Assembly (NCBI RefSeq): GCF_028290435.1
Contig: NZ_JAQGJV010000008.1
Coordinates: 1 to 53,556 of the forward strand
Direction of reading: 5' to 3'
Length of the DNA stretch: 53,556 nt
Source: Devosia sp.
Lineage (GTDB): Bacteria > Pseudomonadota > Alphaproteobacteria > Rhizobiales > Devosiaceae
Position 1 is the first letter of the stretch. Each line of letters opens with the position of its first letter. Below, in pieces: positions 1 to 8,696 of the stretch. The notes under the pieces are model-generated. The model was not told the origin of the DNA. It did no database searches and saw only the letters and a program-made list of their open reading frames with translations. A program made the translations under genes and the position numbers.

Positions 1-347
1 AGGTCGACGGCTTGTTCGCGCCGTTGGCCGATGGCCCGGAAAAGGCCTTCTCCCAGGCGCTGGCGCGGCATGCCCGCCAGACCATTGCCGGCTATGGCGG
101 CGGCGACAATTTCCGCTTCGTCGATCCACTGGCCGCTGCCGTCGTGATCGATCCGAGCATCGTCACCGGCTCGATCCGCGCTTCGGTCGACGTCGCCCTG
201 GCACCGGGTATCGCACGCGGCATGACCATCGTCGACCCTTCCGGACGCCTCGGCACACCGATGGTGACACTGGTGGAAACCGCCGATCTTGACCGGCTCA
301 TCGCGCTTTACGCCGCCTCTATCGCCTACATCCCCAACAAGCCTTGA
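1..347 (+). CDS. Nucleoside hydrolase, C-terminal part (start outside window)
   Basis: The reading frame is open from the window edge (codons in phase with base 3), so this is the last ~114 residues of a gene that begins upstream. The visible part carries the pattern FVDPLAAAVVIDPS followed by a T/V-rich strand region, which matches the C-terminal part of inosine-uridine-preferring nucleoside hydrolases. These enzymes cleave ribonucleosides to base plus ribose in the cytoplasm. The catalytic N-terminal aspartate cluster cannot be checked because it lies outside the window. The next gene starts 27 bases downstream on the same strand and begins a nucleoside/purine uptake and deamination operon, which supports the call. 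It could be another ribosylpyrimidine hydrolase subgroup; substrate preference cannot be read from this fragment. Confidence 0.8.
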   Translation, partial: VDGLFAPLADGPEKAFSQALARHARQTIAGYGGGDNFRFVDPLAAAVVIDPSIVTGSIRASVDVALAPGIARGMTIVDPSGRLGTPMVTLVETADLDRLIALYAASIAYIPNKP

Positions 348-373
348 AAACAAATCCCAACAGGAGTGCGTCC

Positions 374-1426
374 ATGTCGTCCAGAACCTTCTCCCGCCGA
401 TCCTTTACCGGCCTTGTCCTCGCCGCCGGCCTGATGACTTCGGTCTCCGCCCAGGCCGTGATGGCGCAGGAATATACCGAGGAAAATCCGCTTAAGGTCG
501 CCCTCGTTGTGCACGGCAATCTCGGCGACAAGAGCTTTTTCGACAGCGCCGCTGCTGGCCTCAAAAAGGCCGAGGACGAACTGCCGGTCAAGATCACCGT
601 GATCGAAGCTGGTTACGATCGCGGCCGCTGGCAGCCTGCTTTGGCCGACGCCACCGACCAGGACTATGACGTGATCATCGCCGGCACCTGGGAAATGACC
701 GGCTTCATGAGCGAACTGGCGCCCGAATATCCGGACACCAAGTTCATCATTTTCGACGATGCTCCCGATTTCTCCGGCGGCGCCTTCCCCAATATCCTGG
801 CGCTCAACTATCGCGTCTCCACCGCTGCTTATCTGGCGGGCTATGCCGCGGCCAAGGTTTCGACTACCGGCAAGCTGGGTGAAATCCTCGGCGTCGAAGG
901 CACCACGGTCGTCGAATTCGCGCTCGGCTTCGAGCAGGGTGCCAAGGCCGCCAACCCCGATATCCAGGTGACCCGCGCTATCGCCGGCAGCTTCGATGAT
1001 CCGGCAAAAGGCAAGGAACTGGCACTGGCCCAGTTCGCCCAGGGCATCGACGTGGTGTTCCCGATCGCCGGCGGCACCGGCATCGGCGCGCTGCAGGCAG
1101 CGCGTGACGAGCATAAGCTCGCAGTCGGCGTCGACAGCGACCAGGCCGCCATCTTTGCCCCGACCGATCCGGCCCAGGCCGAGGTCATCTTCACCTCGGT
1201 GGAGAAAAAGGTCGGCGACTCGCTCTATACCGCGCTCAAGGAAACCCTGGCCGGCACGGCGCCTTATGGCACCAACCTGATCCTGGGCTTGGCCGATGGC
1301 GCCGTGGGCATCTCCAAGAACGAATACTACAAGAAGCTGGTCCCCGCCGATGTGCAGGCCGCAGTCGATGCCGAGGAAGCCAAGATCAACTCGGGCGAAA
1401 TCGTTGTCGATACTGGCATGAAATAA
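374..1426 (+). CDS. BMP-family ABC transporter substrate-binding lipoprotein-like protein (purine nucleoside binding)
   Basis: A 350-residue periplasmic binding protein of the BMP/Med (PnrA-like) family, which captures nucleosides for an ABC importer. The start is taken at ATG 374 because AGGAG lies at 362-366, eight bases upstream; the in-frame TTG at 344 has no such site and overlaps the previous stop. The N-terminus reads SRRSFTG followed by a hydrophobic stretch and VMAQ, which resembles a twin-arginine signal peptide with cleavage near residue 33. There is no lipobox cysteine. The mature part opens with the strand KVALVVHG and GDKSFFDSA, typical of the family, and later has the FPIAGGTGIGALQAA and VGVDSDQA segments near the ligand cleft. 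It is followed by the matching ATPase and two permeases. Binding of purine nucleosides is inferred from family and neighbours. Confidence 0.92.
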   Translation: MSSRTFSRRSFTGLVLAAGLMTSVSAQAVMAQEYTEENPLKVALVVHGNLGDKSFFDSAAAGLKKAEDELPVKITVIEAGYDRGRWQPALADATDQDYDVIIAGTWEMTGFMSELAPEYPDTKFIIFDDAPDFSGGAFPNILALNYRVSTAAYLAGYAAAKVSTTGKLGEILGVEGTTVVEFALGFEQGAKAANPDIQVTRAIAGSFDDPAKGKELALAQFAQGIDVVFPIAGGTGIGALQAARDEHKLAVGVDSDQAAIFAPTDPAQAEVIFTSVEKKVGDSLYTALKETLAGTAPYGTNLILGLADGAVGISKNEYYKKLVPADVQAAVDAEEAKINSGEIVVDTGMK

Positions 1427-1433
1427 GCCAGAC

Positions 1434-1456
1434 GGCCCCGTCTTTGCGACGGGGCC
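1434..1456 (+). terminator. Stem-loop between binding-protein and ATPase genes
   Basis: A perfect 9-bp inverted repeat (GGCCCCGTC at 1434-1442, GACGGGGCC at 1448-1456) with a 5-base loop lies eight bases after the binding-protein stop codon and before ATG 1481. There is only a weak T run after it. Hairpins at this place in ABC operons usually stabilise the upstream message or partly terminate transcription, giving more binding protein than ATPase. That role here is inferred. Confidence 0.7.
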
Positions 1457-1480
1457 ATTTGCCTTTGGGGATCGAACAGC

Positions 1481-3025
1481 ATGGCACCGCTCCTTCAAGC
1501 CGTTTCGGTCGGCAAGACCTATCCCGGCGGCACCGTAGCCAATGACGGCGTAAACCTCTCGGTGATGGCTGGCGAAGTCCACGCCGTCGTCGGGGAAAAC
1601 GGCGCCGGTAAATCCACGCTGATGAAGATCCTGTTTGGCATGGAACAGCCGGACCGGGGCGAATTGCTGCTTGACGGCAAGCCAGTGCGTTTCGCCAATC
1701 CGCGCGAGGCGATCGACTCTGGCATCGGCATGGTGTTCCAGCATTTCTCGCTGGTGCCATCGTTCTCCGTCTACGAAAATATCGTGCTCGGCTCCGAGCC
1801 CAAGGCCGGCATCAAGTTCGACCGGGCCAAGGCCATCGCGGCAGTACGCGAACTCTCCGAGCGCTTCCGCCTCAACGTCGATCCACTGCCTCCAGTCGGT
1901 CAATTGCCGGTCGGTCAACAGCAGCGCGTGGAAATTCTCAAGGCGCTCTATCGTGACGCGCGCATTCTCATTCTCGATGAACCGACGGCAGTCCTGGCGC
2001 CCCAGGAAGTGGCCGAACTGTTCGTCGCCGTCCGCTCGCTGGTCGAACAGGGCCGCACTGTCATCTTCATCGCCCACAAATTGCCCGAAGTGCTGGAGAT
2101 TTCCGACCGCATTACCGTGATGCGTGCCGGGCGCACCGTCGGCGAGGTGATGGCCAAGGACGTCACCGAGCAGAGTCTGGCCACCCTGATGGTCGGCCGC
2201 GAGGTGGCGCTGCGGGTCGATCGCGCCAAGCGCGAGGGCGAGCTGGTCTGCGAGGTCAAGGCGCTGAAAATCGTCGGTGAAAACGGCGCCACGCTGGCGC
2301 AGGATTTGAACCTCAAGGTGCATGGTGGCGAAATTCTCGGCCTCGTCGGGGTCGAGGGCAATGGGCAGGCCGAACTGCTCGAAGCCGTAGCGGGCCTGCG
2401 GCCCATCGCCGATGGCGTCGCCTATCTCAACGCGGAGAGCCTGGGCCGCATGAGCGTGCTGCAGCGTCGCGCCAAGGGCCTGGCCAGCATTCCCGAGGAC
2501 CGCATTGCGCAGGGCCTAGCCACCGGCGCCAGCGTGGCTGAAAATCTGGTTGCCACCAAGCTGGCCGATCCACGCTTCGTGCGCCATGGCCTGCTCGATC
2601 TCAAGGCGATCAAGGCCCATGCCGAAAAGCTGATCGAACAATTCTCGATCCGCGTCGGCGGACCAAAATTCGCCGTCGGCACGCTGTCTGGCGGCAATAT
2701 GCAGAAGGTCGTCGTGGCCCGCGAACTGGCCGAGCAGCCCAAGCTGCTGCTGGTCAACCAGCCGACGCGCGGCGTCGATCTGGGCGCCACCCAGTTCATC
2801 TGGCGCTCGATCACCGATGCGCGCGATGGGGGTGCGGCGGTGCTGCTCAGTTCCGCCGATCTGTCCGAACTGCTGGCGCTATCGGATCGGCTGGTGGTGT
2901 TCTATCGCGGCAGAATTGTCGCCGCCTTCATCAATTCCGAGGAGCTCAGCGCTGAAACCCTGGGCACCTATATGCTCGGCCTCGCCCAGCAAGAGCCTGA
3001 AACCATGAGGGCAGCGCTACGATGA
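1481..3025 (+). CDS. Nucleoside ABC transporter, double ATP-binding protein
   Basis: A 514-residue protein with two ABC domains in tandem, as in RbsA/MglA and the NupA/YufO nucleoside importers. The first domain has a good Walker A (GENGAGKS, residues 38-45), a diverged signature (VGQQQRVEI) and Walker B ILILDEPT. The second has a degenerate Walker A (GVEGNGQAE), a canonical signature (LSGGNMQK) and a Walker B ending LLVNQPTRGVD, where the usual DEP is NQP. One intact and one degenerate nucleotide site is normal for this subfamily. It would energise the two permeases encoded immediately downstream. Its stop codon overlaps the next start (ATGA, 3022-3025), indicating translational coupling. 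Confidence 0.95.
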   Translation: MAPLLQAVSVGKTYPGGTVANDGVNLSVMAGEVHAVVGENGAGKSTLMKILFGMEQPDRGELLLDGKPVRFANPREAIDSGIGMVFQHFSLVPSFSVYENIVLGSEPKAGIKFDRAKAIAAVRELSERFRLNVDPLPPVGQLPVGQQQRVEILKALYRDARILILDEPTAVLAPQEVAELFVAVRSLVEQGRTVIFIAHKLPEVLEISDRITVMRAGRTVGEVMAKDVTEQSLATLMVGREVALRVDRAKREGELVCEVKALKIVGENGATLAQDLNLKVHGGEILGLVGVEGNGQAELLEAVAGLRPIADGVAYLNAESLGRMSVLQRRAKGLASIPEDRIAQGLATGASVAENLVATKLADPRFVRHGLLDLKAIKAHAEKLIEQFSIRVGGPKFAVGTLSGGNMQKVVVARELAEQPKLLLVNQPTRGVDLGATQFIWRSITDARDGGAAVLLSSADLSELLALSDRLVVFYRGRIVAAFINSEELSAETLGTYMLGLAQQEPETMRAALR

Positions 3026-4122
3026 GCACCACCTCCCCTTCCCGCTGGACCGCCATCGGCAAGGAGGCCGGCCGCGCCGCGCTGGCCCTGGTCATCGCTC
3101 TGATCGTGGCGCTGGTGGTGATCCTCCTGACCTCGACCGAGCCGGCCAAGGCCTTCGCCACGCTGATGACCGGTCCGCTCTCATCCAACCGCACTATCGG
3201 CCTGTGGATCGACGATGTCGCCAAGCTGACGCTGACCGGCCTCGCCTTCTCGCTGGTGTTCCAGGCTCGCCAGTTCTCCATGGGCGTGCAGGGCCAGGTC
3301 TATATGGGCGGGCTGTTCGCGGCGCTCGTCGCCATGTCGCCGCTGGGCGGCACGGCGTTCGCCATTCCGCTGGCCATGATCGCGGCAATGATCGCCGGCG
3401 CCGCCTACGGCATCATTCCGGGCTATGCCAAGGCCAAGTTCGGCGCCAGCGAGATCGTCTCCTCGCTGATGCTCAACTACATCGCCATCCTGATCGTGAA
3501 CTTCCTCGTCCGAGCCTATCTCGCGCCCGCCGGCAGCGGGCAGTTGGCGACGCAGAAATTCCCTGACGCCGCGATCTTTCCATCCATAATCCCGGGCACG
3601 CGGTTCGATCTGGGCATCGTCATCGCGCTGGTCACAGTGGTGATCGTCTGGTTCCTGCTCTACCGCACCGCCTGGGGCCTCAAGTTGCGCCTGGTCGGGC
3701 ACAATCCGAAATTCGCGGAATATTCGGGCATTCGCGCCAACGCCATCATGGTCAGTGCCATGACCGCGTCAGGCGCCATTGGCGGTCTGCTCGGTGCTGT
3801 ATTTGTCGAAGGCCGCGCTTTCGGCAATCTCTCGGTGGATTTCGACGGCAACCTGGCCTTTGAGGGCATCTTAATCGCCATCGTCGCCCGCTCGCGCCCG
3901 CTGGCGGTGCCGATCGTCGCACTGTTCTACGGCTATCTGCGGCAGGGCGCGCAACTGATGGGCCTGCGCACCGATGTGCCCAGCGAAATGATCGGCGTGG
4001 TGCAGGCCATCATCATCCTGCTCGTGGCCTCCTCGTTCAGCCTGCCGGGCAAGAAGGCACTGGGCCGCCTGTTCGGTCGCGAGCGCTCCCCCGCTGCCGC
4101 AATGCCGGGAGAAGCCAAATGA
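3022..4122 (+). CDS. Nucleoside ABC transporter permease 1
   Basis: A 366-residue inner-membrane protein of the branched-chain/ribose permease family (BPD_transp_2), similar in type to NupP/YufP. After a short cytoplasmic N-terminus comes a long hydrophobic helix (residues ~17-38), and about nine further hydrophobic segments follow. Typical family stretches are GASEIVSSLMLNYIA in the middle and VRAxxSxMTASGAIGGLLGAVF further on. The C-terminal tail is charged (KKALGRLFGRERSP). It overlaps both neighbours by four bases, so it is co-translated with the ATPase and permease 2. It would form half of the membrane channel for nucleoside or purine-base import. Confidence 0.93.
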   Translation: MSTTSPSRWTAIGKEAGRAALALVIALIVALVVILLTSTEPAKAFATLMTGPLSSNRTIGLWIDDVAKLTLTGLAFSLVFQARQFSMGVQGQVYMGGLFAALVAMSPLGGTAFAIPLAMIAAMIAGAAYGIIPGYAKAKFGASEIVSSLMLNYIAILIVNFLVRAYLAPAGSGQLATQKFPDAAIFPSIIPGTRFDLGIVIALVTVVIVWFLLYRTAWGLKLRLVGHNPKFAEYSGIRANAIMVSAMTASGAIGGLLGAVFVEGRAFGNLSVDFDGNLAFEGILIAIVARSRPLAVPIVALFYGYLRQGAQLMGLRTDVPSEMIGVVQAIIILLVASSFSLPGKKALGRLFGRERSPAAAMPGEAK

Positions 4123-5069
4123 TCGAACTCCTGCTGACGGTCTTCTCCGCCACCTTCTTCGTCACGGTAATCCGCACCACGACGCCATTGCTGTTCGCCA
4201 CCTTGGGCGGGCTGATCTCCGACCTGTCCGGCGCACTCAACGTCGCGCTCGAAGGCATCATGCTGATCGCGGCGCTGACCGCCGTCATCGTTTCGGCCTA
4301 TGCACCCTGGTATGTCGCAGTGCTGGCCGCGATGGCGGCCGGTGCCCTGTTGGGCAGCCTGATGGCCTTCTTCCATCTCCGCCTCAAGGCCGACATCATC
4401 CTCGTCGGTTTCGCCGTCAATATCCTGGCCTCGGGCGGCACGGTGTTCGCCCTATCCATGGCCACCGGCGGCGACAAGGGGACCTCGATCAACCTGGTAT
4501 CCAAAGCGGTTCCCGGTGTTGATCTGTCTTTCCTCAAAGCCATTCCGGCCATTGGCCCAACGCTGAGCCAACTGCTCTCGGGCCACTCGATCCTGAGTTG
4601 GCTCGGGGCGCTGACCGTGTTCCTCATCTGGTATTTCCTCTACCGCACGCCCTATGGGCTGTGGCTGTGCGGCGTCGGCGAATATCCGGCGGCGCCGGAA
4701 GCGGCCGGTATTGCCGTCGGCAAGGTGCGGGCCTGGAGCCTGATCGCCTCGGGCGCCCTGGTTGGCATCGGCGGCGCCCAACTGGCCATGTTCAACTATA
4801 TCGGCTTCACCCGCGACATGACCGCCGGTCGCGGCTTCATCGCCCTGGGCGCCGTGCTGCTGGGCGCCCGTCACCCAGTCGGGGCGATGCTCGCGGCCCT
4901 GCTGTTCGGCGTGTTCGAGGCGCTCTCCATCGTCATGCCGAACCTGTTCAACTGGATCCCCAGCGAAATGATCCAGACCATTCCATTCGTCGTCACCATC
5001 CTGGCGCTGGTCCTGTTCAGCTATCGCGCGCAACGGGCGCGCCAACTCAAGACGTTGAGCAAGCCATGA
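4119..5069 (+). CDS. Nucleoside ABC transporter permease 2
   Basis: A 316-residue integral membrane protein, the partner of permease 1 (NupQ/YufQ type). It contains the family pattern PLLFATLGGLISDLSGALNVALEGIML near the N-terminus, which corresponds to the GxxNxxxEG motif of this permease branch, and AAGIAVGKVRAWSLIASGALVGIGGA in the second half. It has eight to nine hydrophobic segments. Its ATG overlaps the end of permease 1, and its TGA overlaps the next gene's ATG at 5066. The short basic tail (YRAQRARQLKTLSKP) faces the cytoplasm by the positive-inside rule. Confidence 0.93.
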   Translation: MIELLLTVFSATFFVTVIRTTTPLLFATLGGLISDLSGALNVALEGIMLIAALTAVIVSAYAPWYVAVLAAMAAGALLGSLMAFFHLRLKADIILVGFAVNILASGGTVFALSMATGGDKGTSINLVSKAVPGVDLSFLKAIPAIGPTLSQLLSGHSILSWLGALTVFLIWYFLYRTPYGLWLCGVGEYPAAPEAAGIAVGKVRAWSLIASGALVGIGGAQLAMFNYIGFTRDMTAGRGFIALGAVLLGARHPVGAMLAALLFGVFEALSIVMPNLFNWIPSEMIQTIPFVVTILALVLFSYRAQRARQLKTLSKP

Positions 5070-6928
5070 GCCGACCCGATGATCTGATCCTCAATGCCGC
5101 CGATGAAGTGACGATCCGCCAGCACCTGCTGCTGGTGGCTCTGGGCAAGGAGCCGGCCGACCGGGTCATCGAGGTGGGCCGCCTGCTCGCCGTCCACGCC
5201 AACCACTGGCTGGACAATCAGGAGATCGTCATCTCCGGCCGCCGCATCGCCTATGTCGGCCCCATCGGGTCATATCGCGGCACCGTCGGGGAACGGGTAA
5301 AATATCCGCATCTGTCCGCCGTGCCCGGCTTTGGCGAGGTGCACAAGCATATCGAATCCACCCATCTGACGCCCGAATTCGAGGCGGCTCTGGTCATCCC
5401 GCGCGGCAATACCTGGACCTGCGAGGCCAGCCACGAATTCGCCAATGTCAGCGGCAGCAGGAATACCGAGTTCTGGCAGAAGGCCCGCCTCGCCGGCTCG
5501 CCGCTCAAGGTGTTCATCCAACCCGGCAGCGCCGTTCCCCCCAGCGCCTGGGAGGAAAGCGGCGGTTATTACGGGTACGACGAGCAGAAGCAATTCCTGC
5601 GCGACGAGCTCTCCGTCACCGGCCTCGATGAGGTGATGGACTGGCCCTCGGTCTGGGACCCAACCAATCCCGGATATGCCCGCATGTGGGGCATGATCCG
5701 CGCCACCTTCGAGATGCGTGGCGTGGTCGAGGGCCATGGCAACGGCCTGACCGACCTGCATGATATTTCGGCTTTCATGGCGGCCGGCCTCAGCTCCGAC
5801 CATGAAGTGTGGGCGCTCGACGAAACCTGGGACCGGCTGATGCTGGGCCTGTTCACCGAGCTGCGCGCCTTCTCCTATGATGCGATCCTTCCGGGCCTCA
5901 TCGAGCGCGGCCTCAAGGACTGGTCCAACGTCGCCTTCACCACCGACGATCGCAGCGCCTGGGACACGCTCAAGGACGGCGCGACCGACCACAATGTGCG
6001 CCTCGCCATCCACTATGGCATGAGCCCCGAAATCGCCATCCAATGCGCCACGATAAACCCGGCGCGCCACATGCGGATCGACCAATGGGTCGGCTCCATC
6101 GCGCCCGGCCGGTATGCCGATATCGTGCTGCTGGACGATGTGCCGTCCATTTCCATCGCCCATGTCTATGCCGATGGCGAACTGGCCTCGACCGGCATGG
6201 ACTTCACCGGCCCGATGCCGAAGATCGATTGGCCGGACTGGGCCAGCAAAACCATGAATATCGGTCGCGTGCTTGCGCCGGCCGATTTCGCCATCAAGGC
6301 CGAGCCGGGGCGCGAAACCATGGAAGCCGCGATCCTCAAGCCGTTCCATTGGGACGCGGACTATCTGGTCGAAACCCTGCCGGTGGCAAACGGCGAGGTG
6401 CAGCGCGATGCCGCCCGCACCATCACCAAATGGTCGCTGGTCGACCGCTATCGCGGGGATGGCGCTATCGCATCGATGTTCTGGATCGGCTGCGGCCCCG
6501 AGGATGCCGATACGGCTTTGGCCTGCTCGGTTGCCCATGATAGCCACAATGTCTGGTGCATCGGCTCGTCGGATGAAGCCATGGCGCTCGCCGTCAACCA
6601 CTTGCAAGGCATGGATGGCGGCTGGGTGCTGGTGCACAAGGGCGAAGTCGTCGCCACCGTGCGCTTCGAAATCGCCGGGCTGATGACGGCGCGACCGGCC
6701 GATGAACTCGACACTGAAATGGCCGCCTTCCTGCGCCGCGCTGACGAGGCCACCTGGATGTACCAGCCGGCGGCGATGAACCGCTGGAAGCCCGGCTTCC
6801 CCGAATTCCTGATCTTCGCCACGCTGACCTGTTCGCCCTGGCGCTGGGTGCTGGTGGCGCCGTCCAAGCTTGCGCCGAACGGCTTCGTCAACGTGCAGAC
6901 GGGTGCCACACACCCGATCGTCTGGTAG
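5066..6928 (+). CDS. ade: Adenine deaminase family amidohydrolase
   Basis: A 620-residue enzyme of the adenine deaminase type (COG1001), converting adenine to hypoxanthine and ammonia with a binuclear metal centre. The start ATG 5066 overlaps the permease stop, although the frame is open further upstream. The metal motif is PGFGEVHKHIESTHLTP, with HKH in place of the usual HxH of family members. Other family marks are VVEGHG, AAGLSSDHE and FTTDDRSAWDTL, then ATINPARHMRI and GSIAPGRYADIVLLDD. After residue ~400 comes the adenine-deaminase C-terminal domain, with ASMFWIGCG, AHDSHNVWCIGSSDEAMA and HLQGMDGGWVLV. The operon position beside a purine importer and guanine deaminase agrees with purine salvage. 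Activity on 6-aminopurine analogues other than adenine is possible. Confidence 0.92.
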   Translation: MSRPDDLILNAADEVTIRQHLLLVALGKEPADRVIEVGRLLAVHANHWLDNQEIVISGRRIAYVGPIGSYRGTVGERVKYPHLSAVPGFGEVHKHIESTHLTPEFEAALVIPRGNTWTCEASHEFANVSGSRNTEFWQKARLAGSPLKVFIQPGSAVPPSAWEESGGYYGYDEQKQFLRDELSVTGLDEVMDWPSVWDPTNPGYARMWGMIRATFEMRGVVEGHGNGLTDLHDISAFMAAGLSSDHEVWALDETWDRLMLGLFTELRAFSYDAILPGLIERGLKDWSNVAFTTDDRSAWDTLKDGATDHNVRLAIHYGMSPEIAIQCATINPARHMRIDQWVGSIAPGRYADIVLLDDVPSISIAHVYADGELASTGMDFTGPMPKIDWPDWASKTMNIGRVLAPADFAIKAEPGRETMEAAILKPFHWDADYLVETLPVANGEVQRDAARTITKWSLVDRYRGDGAIASMFWIGCGPEDADTALACSVAHDSHNVWCIGSSDEAMALAVNHLQGMDGGWVLVHKGEVVATVRFEIAGLMTARPADELDTEMAAFLRRADEATWMYQPAAMNRWKPGFPEFLIFATLTCSPWRWVLVAPSKLAPNGFVNVQTGATHPIVW

Positions 6929-6932
6929 CGCC

Positions 6933-8282
6933 ATGGATGTGCGCGGCCGCGCTATCCTTGGAACATTCTTTCACGCGCCCACGCCGGTCGCGCTGGAGGT
7001 TCTGAGCGATGTGCTGATCGAGGTCGATGCGGGGGGTGTCATTACCAGCGTGCTGCGCCCCACCGATCCCGCCTACGCCAGAGCCGTGGCAGACCTCGGC
7101 GAGGCCATCATCCGCTTGCCGGCAGGTCATTACGGCGTGCCCGGCTTTGTCGACCTGCACGTCCATGCCCCGCAATATCCCCAGCTCGGCCTGGCGCTCG
7201 ACGAGCCGCTGGAAATCTGGCTGCAGAAATATACCTTCCCGCTCGAAGCACGCTATGCCGACCTCGATTTCGCCCGCGAGCGTTACCAAGTGCTGGTTGA
7301 CGACCTCATTGCCGGCGGCACCACCACCGCGCTCTATTTCGCCACACAGGACCGCGAGGCAAGCAAGCTGCTCGCCGATATCTGCATCGCCAAGGGCCAG
7401 CGCGCCCTTGTCGGCAAGGTGGTGATGGACGATCCCGCCGCCTGCCCCGACGATTATCGCGATGCCAGTGCCGCCGCCGCTGTTGCCGATACCCGCGAGG
7501 TCATCGACTATATCCGCAACCAGAAGGATAATGCCGACGCCCGCGTGCTGCCCGTCATCACTCCACGCTTCATTCCGTCCTGCACGGACGAAGCCTTGGC
7601 TGGACTGGGCCAGCTTGCCGCCGAATGCGGCTGCCATGTGCAGACGCATTGCTCGGAAAGCGACTGGGCGCATGGCCATGCGCTCACCCGCTATGGCGTG
7701 ACCGATGCCGAAGCATTGGACGGCTTTGGGCTCCTCACGCGCAAGTCCGTCCTCGCGCACGCCAATTTCCTGACCGAGCCGGATATGGACCGGCTGGTGG
7801 CGCGCGGAACGGCCGTGGCACATTGCGCGCTATCCAATATCTACTTTGCCAATGCCGTCTTTCCGCTCCGTCTGGCGCTGGAAAAGCACCTCCATGTTGG
7901 CCTGGGTACCGACATTTCCGGCGGACCCAGCGCCTCCATGTTCGAAGCCTGCCGCAGCACCGTGCAGGCCTCGCGCTTGCTCGAAGACGGCGTCGATCCG
8001 GCTTTGCCCGCCGCCGCTCGTGGCCGGCCGCGATCCCGCATCGATCTCGTCACTGCTTTCTACCTCGCTACCACCGGCGGCGGTATCGCGCTCGATTTGC
8101 CGATCGGCGTGCTGGCGCCCGGCTATCGATTCGACGCGATCCTGATCGACAGCACGGCTCGCGGAGGCAATATCAGGCTGTTCGACATGAACGAACCGGC
8201 CGCGATCTTCGAGAAAATCCTTTATGGCGCCAGCCGCGCCAATATTGCCCGGGTCTGGGTCGATGGCCGCCAGTTGCGGTAA
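6933..8282 (+). CDS. guaD: Guanine deaminase
   Basis: A 449-residue amidohydrolase converting guanine to xanthine and ammonia. ATG 6933 is chosen because it follows the adenine deaminase stop by four bases; the earlier in-frame start at 6870 lies inside that gene. The zinc motif PGFVDLHVHAPQY (His76, His78) is the guanine deaminase signature, followed by YTFPLE, ALYFAT, HCSES (His239), LAHANFL (His276), HCALSN and LGTDISGGPS (Asp327). All expected metal ligands are present and the length is normal. It is the last gene of the purine operon, so adenine and guanine delivered by the importer and nucleoside hydrolase would be channelled to hypoxanthine and xanthine. I see no xanthine dehydrogenase in the window. 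Confidence 0.96.
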   Translation: MDVRGRAILGTFFHAPTPVALEVLSDVLIEVDAGGVITSVLRPTDPAYARAVADLGEAIIRLPAGHYGVPGFVDLHVHAPQYPQLGLALDEPLEIWLQKYTFPLEARYADLDFARERYQVLVDDLIAGGTTTALYFATQDREASKLLADICIAKGQRALVGKVVMDDPAACPDDYRDASAAAAVADTREVIDYIRNQKDNADARVLPVITPRFIPSCTDEALAGLGQLAAECGCHVQTHCSESDWAHGHALTRYGVTDAEALDGFGLLTRKSVLAHANFLTEPDMDRLVARGTAVAHCALSNIYFANAVFPLRLALEKHLHVGLGTDISGGPSASMFEACRSTVQASRLLEDGVDPALPAAARGRPRSRIDLVTAFYLATTGGGIALDLPIGVLAPGYRFDAILIDSTARGGNIRLFDMNEPAAIFEKILYGASRANIARVWVDGRQLR

Positions 8283-8566
8283 GCGGGATCGAATCCGCCA
8301 AGCCACTGCGGCGCCCCAAGACCTGTGGTGCTTACGGCAGCAACGCCGAGCCCGGGCCACTATCCAGGCAGCCTCATGGCCTGGGATACGCGGCGCCGAA
8401 GCTCGCATCTCGGATCAGAGATATGGCGGGGAGCTATTTCTCGGTCATATGTCCGGTCGATCAGAGCTGCCAGGATCACACTTGGTGGGTCCGGTGGGGC
8501 GTTAGCCCACCGGCCTTTGGTAGAAGGTTTGCTTCGGCGGAGATGCCTTGAGGCTGTCGCTTTGCA
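8283..8566. other. Non-coding spacer after purine operon
   Basis: No credible gene in any frame. It contains a perfect 8-bp stem (CCGGTGGG at 8491-8498, CCCACCGG at 8506-8513, 7-base loop) followed by CCTTTGG, which could be a weak terminator or the footprint of an old insertion. No U run suited to either strand is clear. Confidence 0.5.
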
Positions 8567-8692
8567 GATCCCATCAACAACCAGGTCGAAGGCACCAACC
8601 TGCCCCGCGTCACGCCTGAAACGATGGATGCGATCCTCAATTCCAATCCATTTGAGCATTGGTGGAAGGGCGACAATCCACTACGCGGCTAA
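8567..8692 (+). pseudogene. C-terminal remnant of an unrecognised gene
   Basis: A 41-codon open stretch ending in TAA reads as a well-formed protein end (PINNQVEGTNLPRVTPETMDAI, then NPFEHWWKGDNPLRG). It has no start codon or ribosome site of its own and upstream bases do not continue the frame. I do not recognise the family. It directly abuts the terminal bases of the IS3-type remnant, so it may be the flank of a gene broken by that insertion. Confidence 0.4.
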
Positions 8693-8696
8693 CCGC

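Noticed and set aside
344..373. TTG 344 as start of the BMP protein
   Set aside because: It overlaps the preceding stop, has no ribosome site and would add ten residues before the twin-arginine motif; ATG 374 has AGGAG.
326..2323. Long minus-strand open frame (665 codons) opposite the binding protein and ATPase genes
   Set aside because: It is the antisense shadow of two well-supported plus-strand genes in GC-rich DNA; composition is rich in His, Asp and Gly and has no family motif or ribosome site.
5270..6934. 554-codon minus-strand open frame opposite adenine deaminase
   Set aside because: Antisense shadow of the adenine deaminase gene; no recognisable domain.
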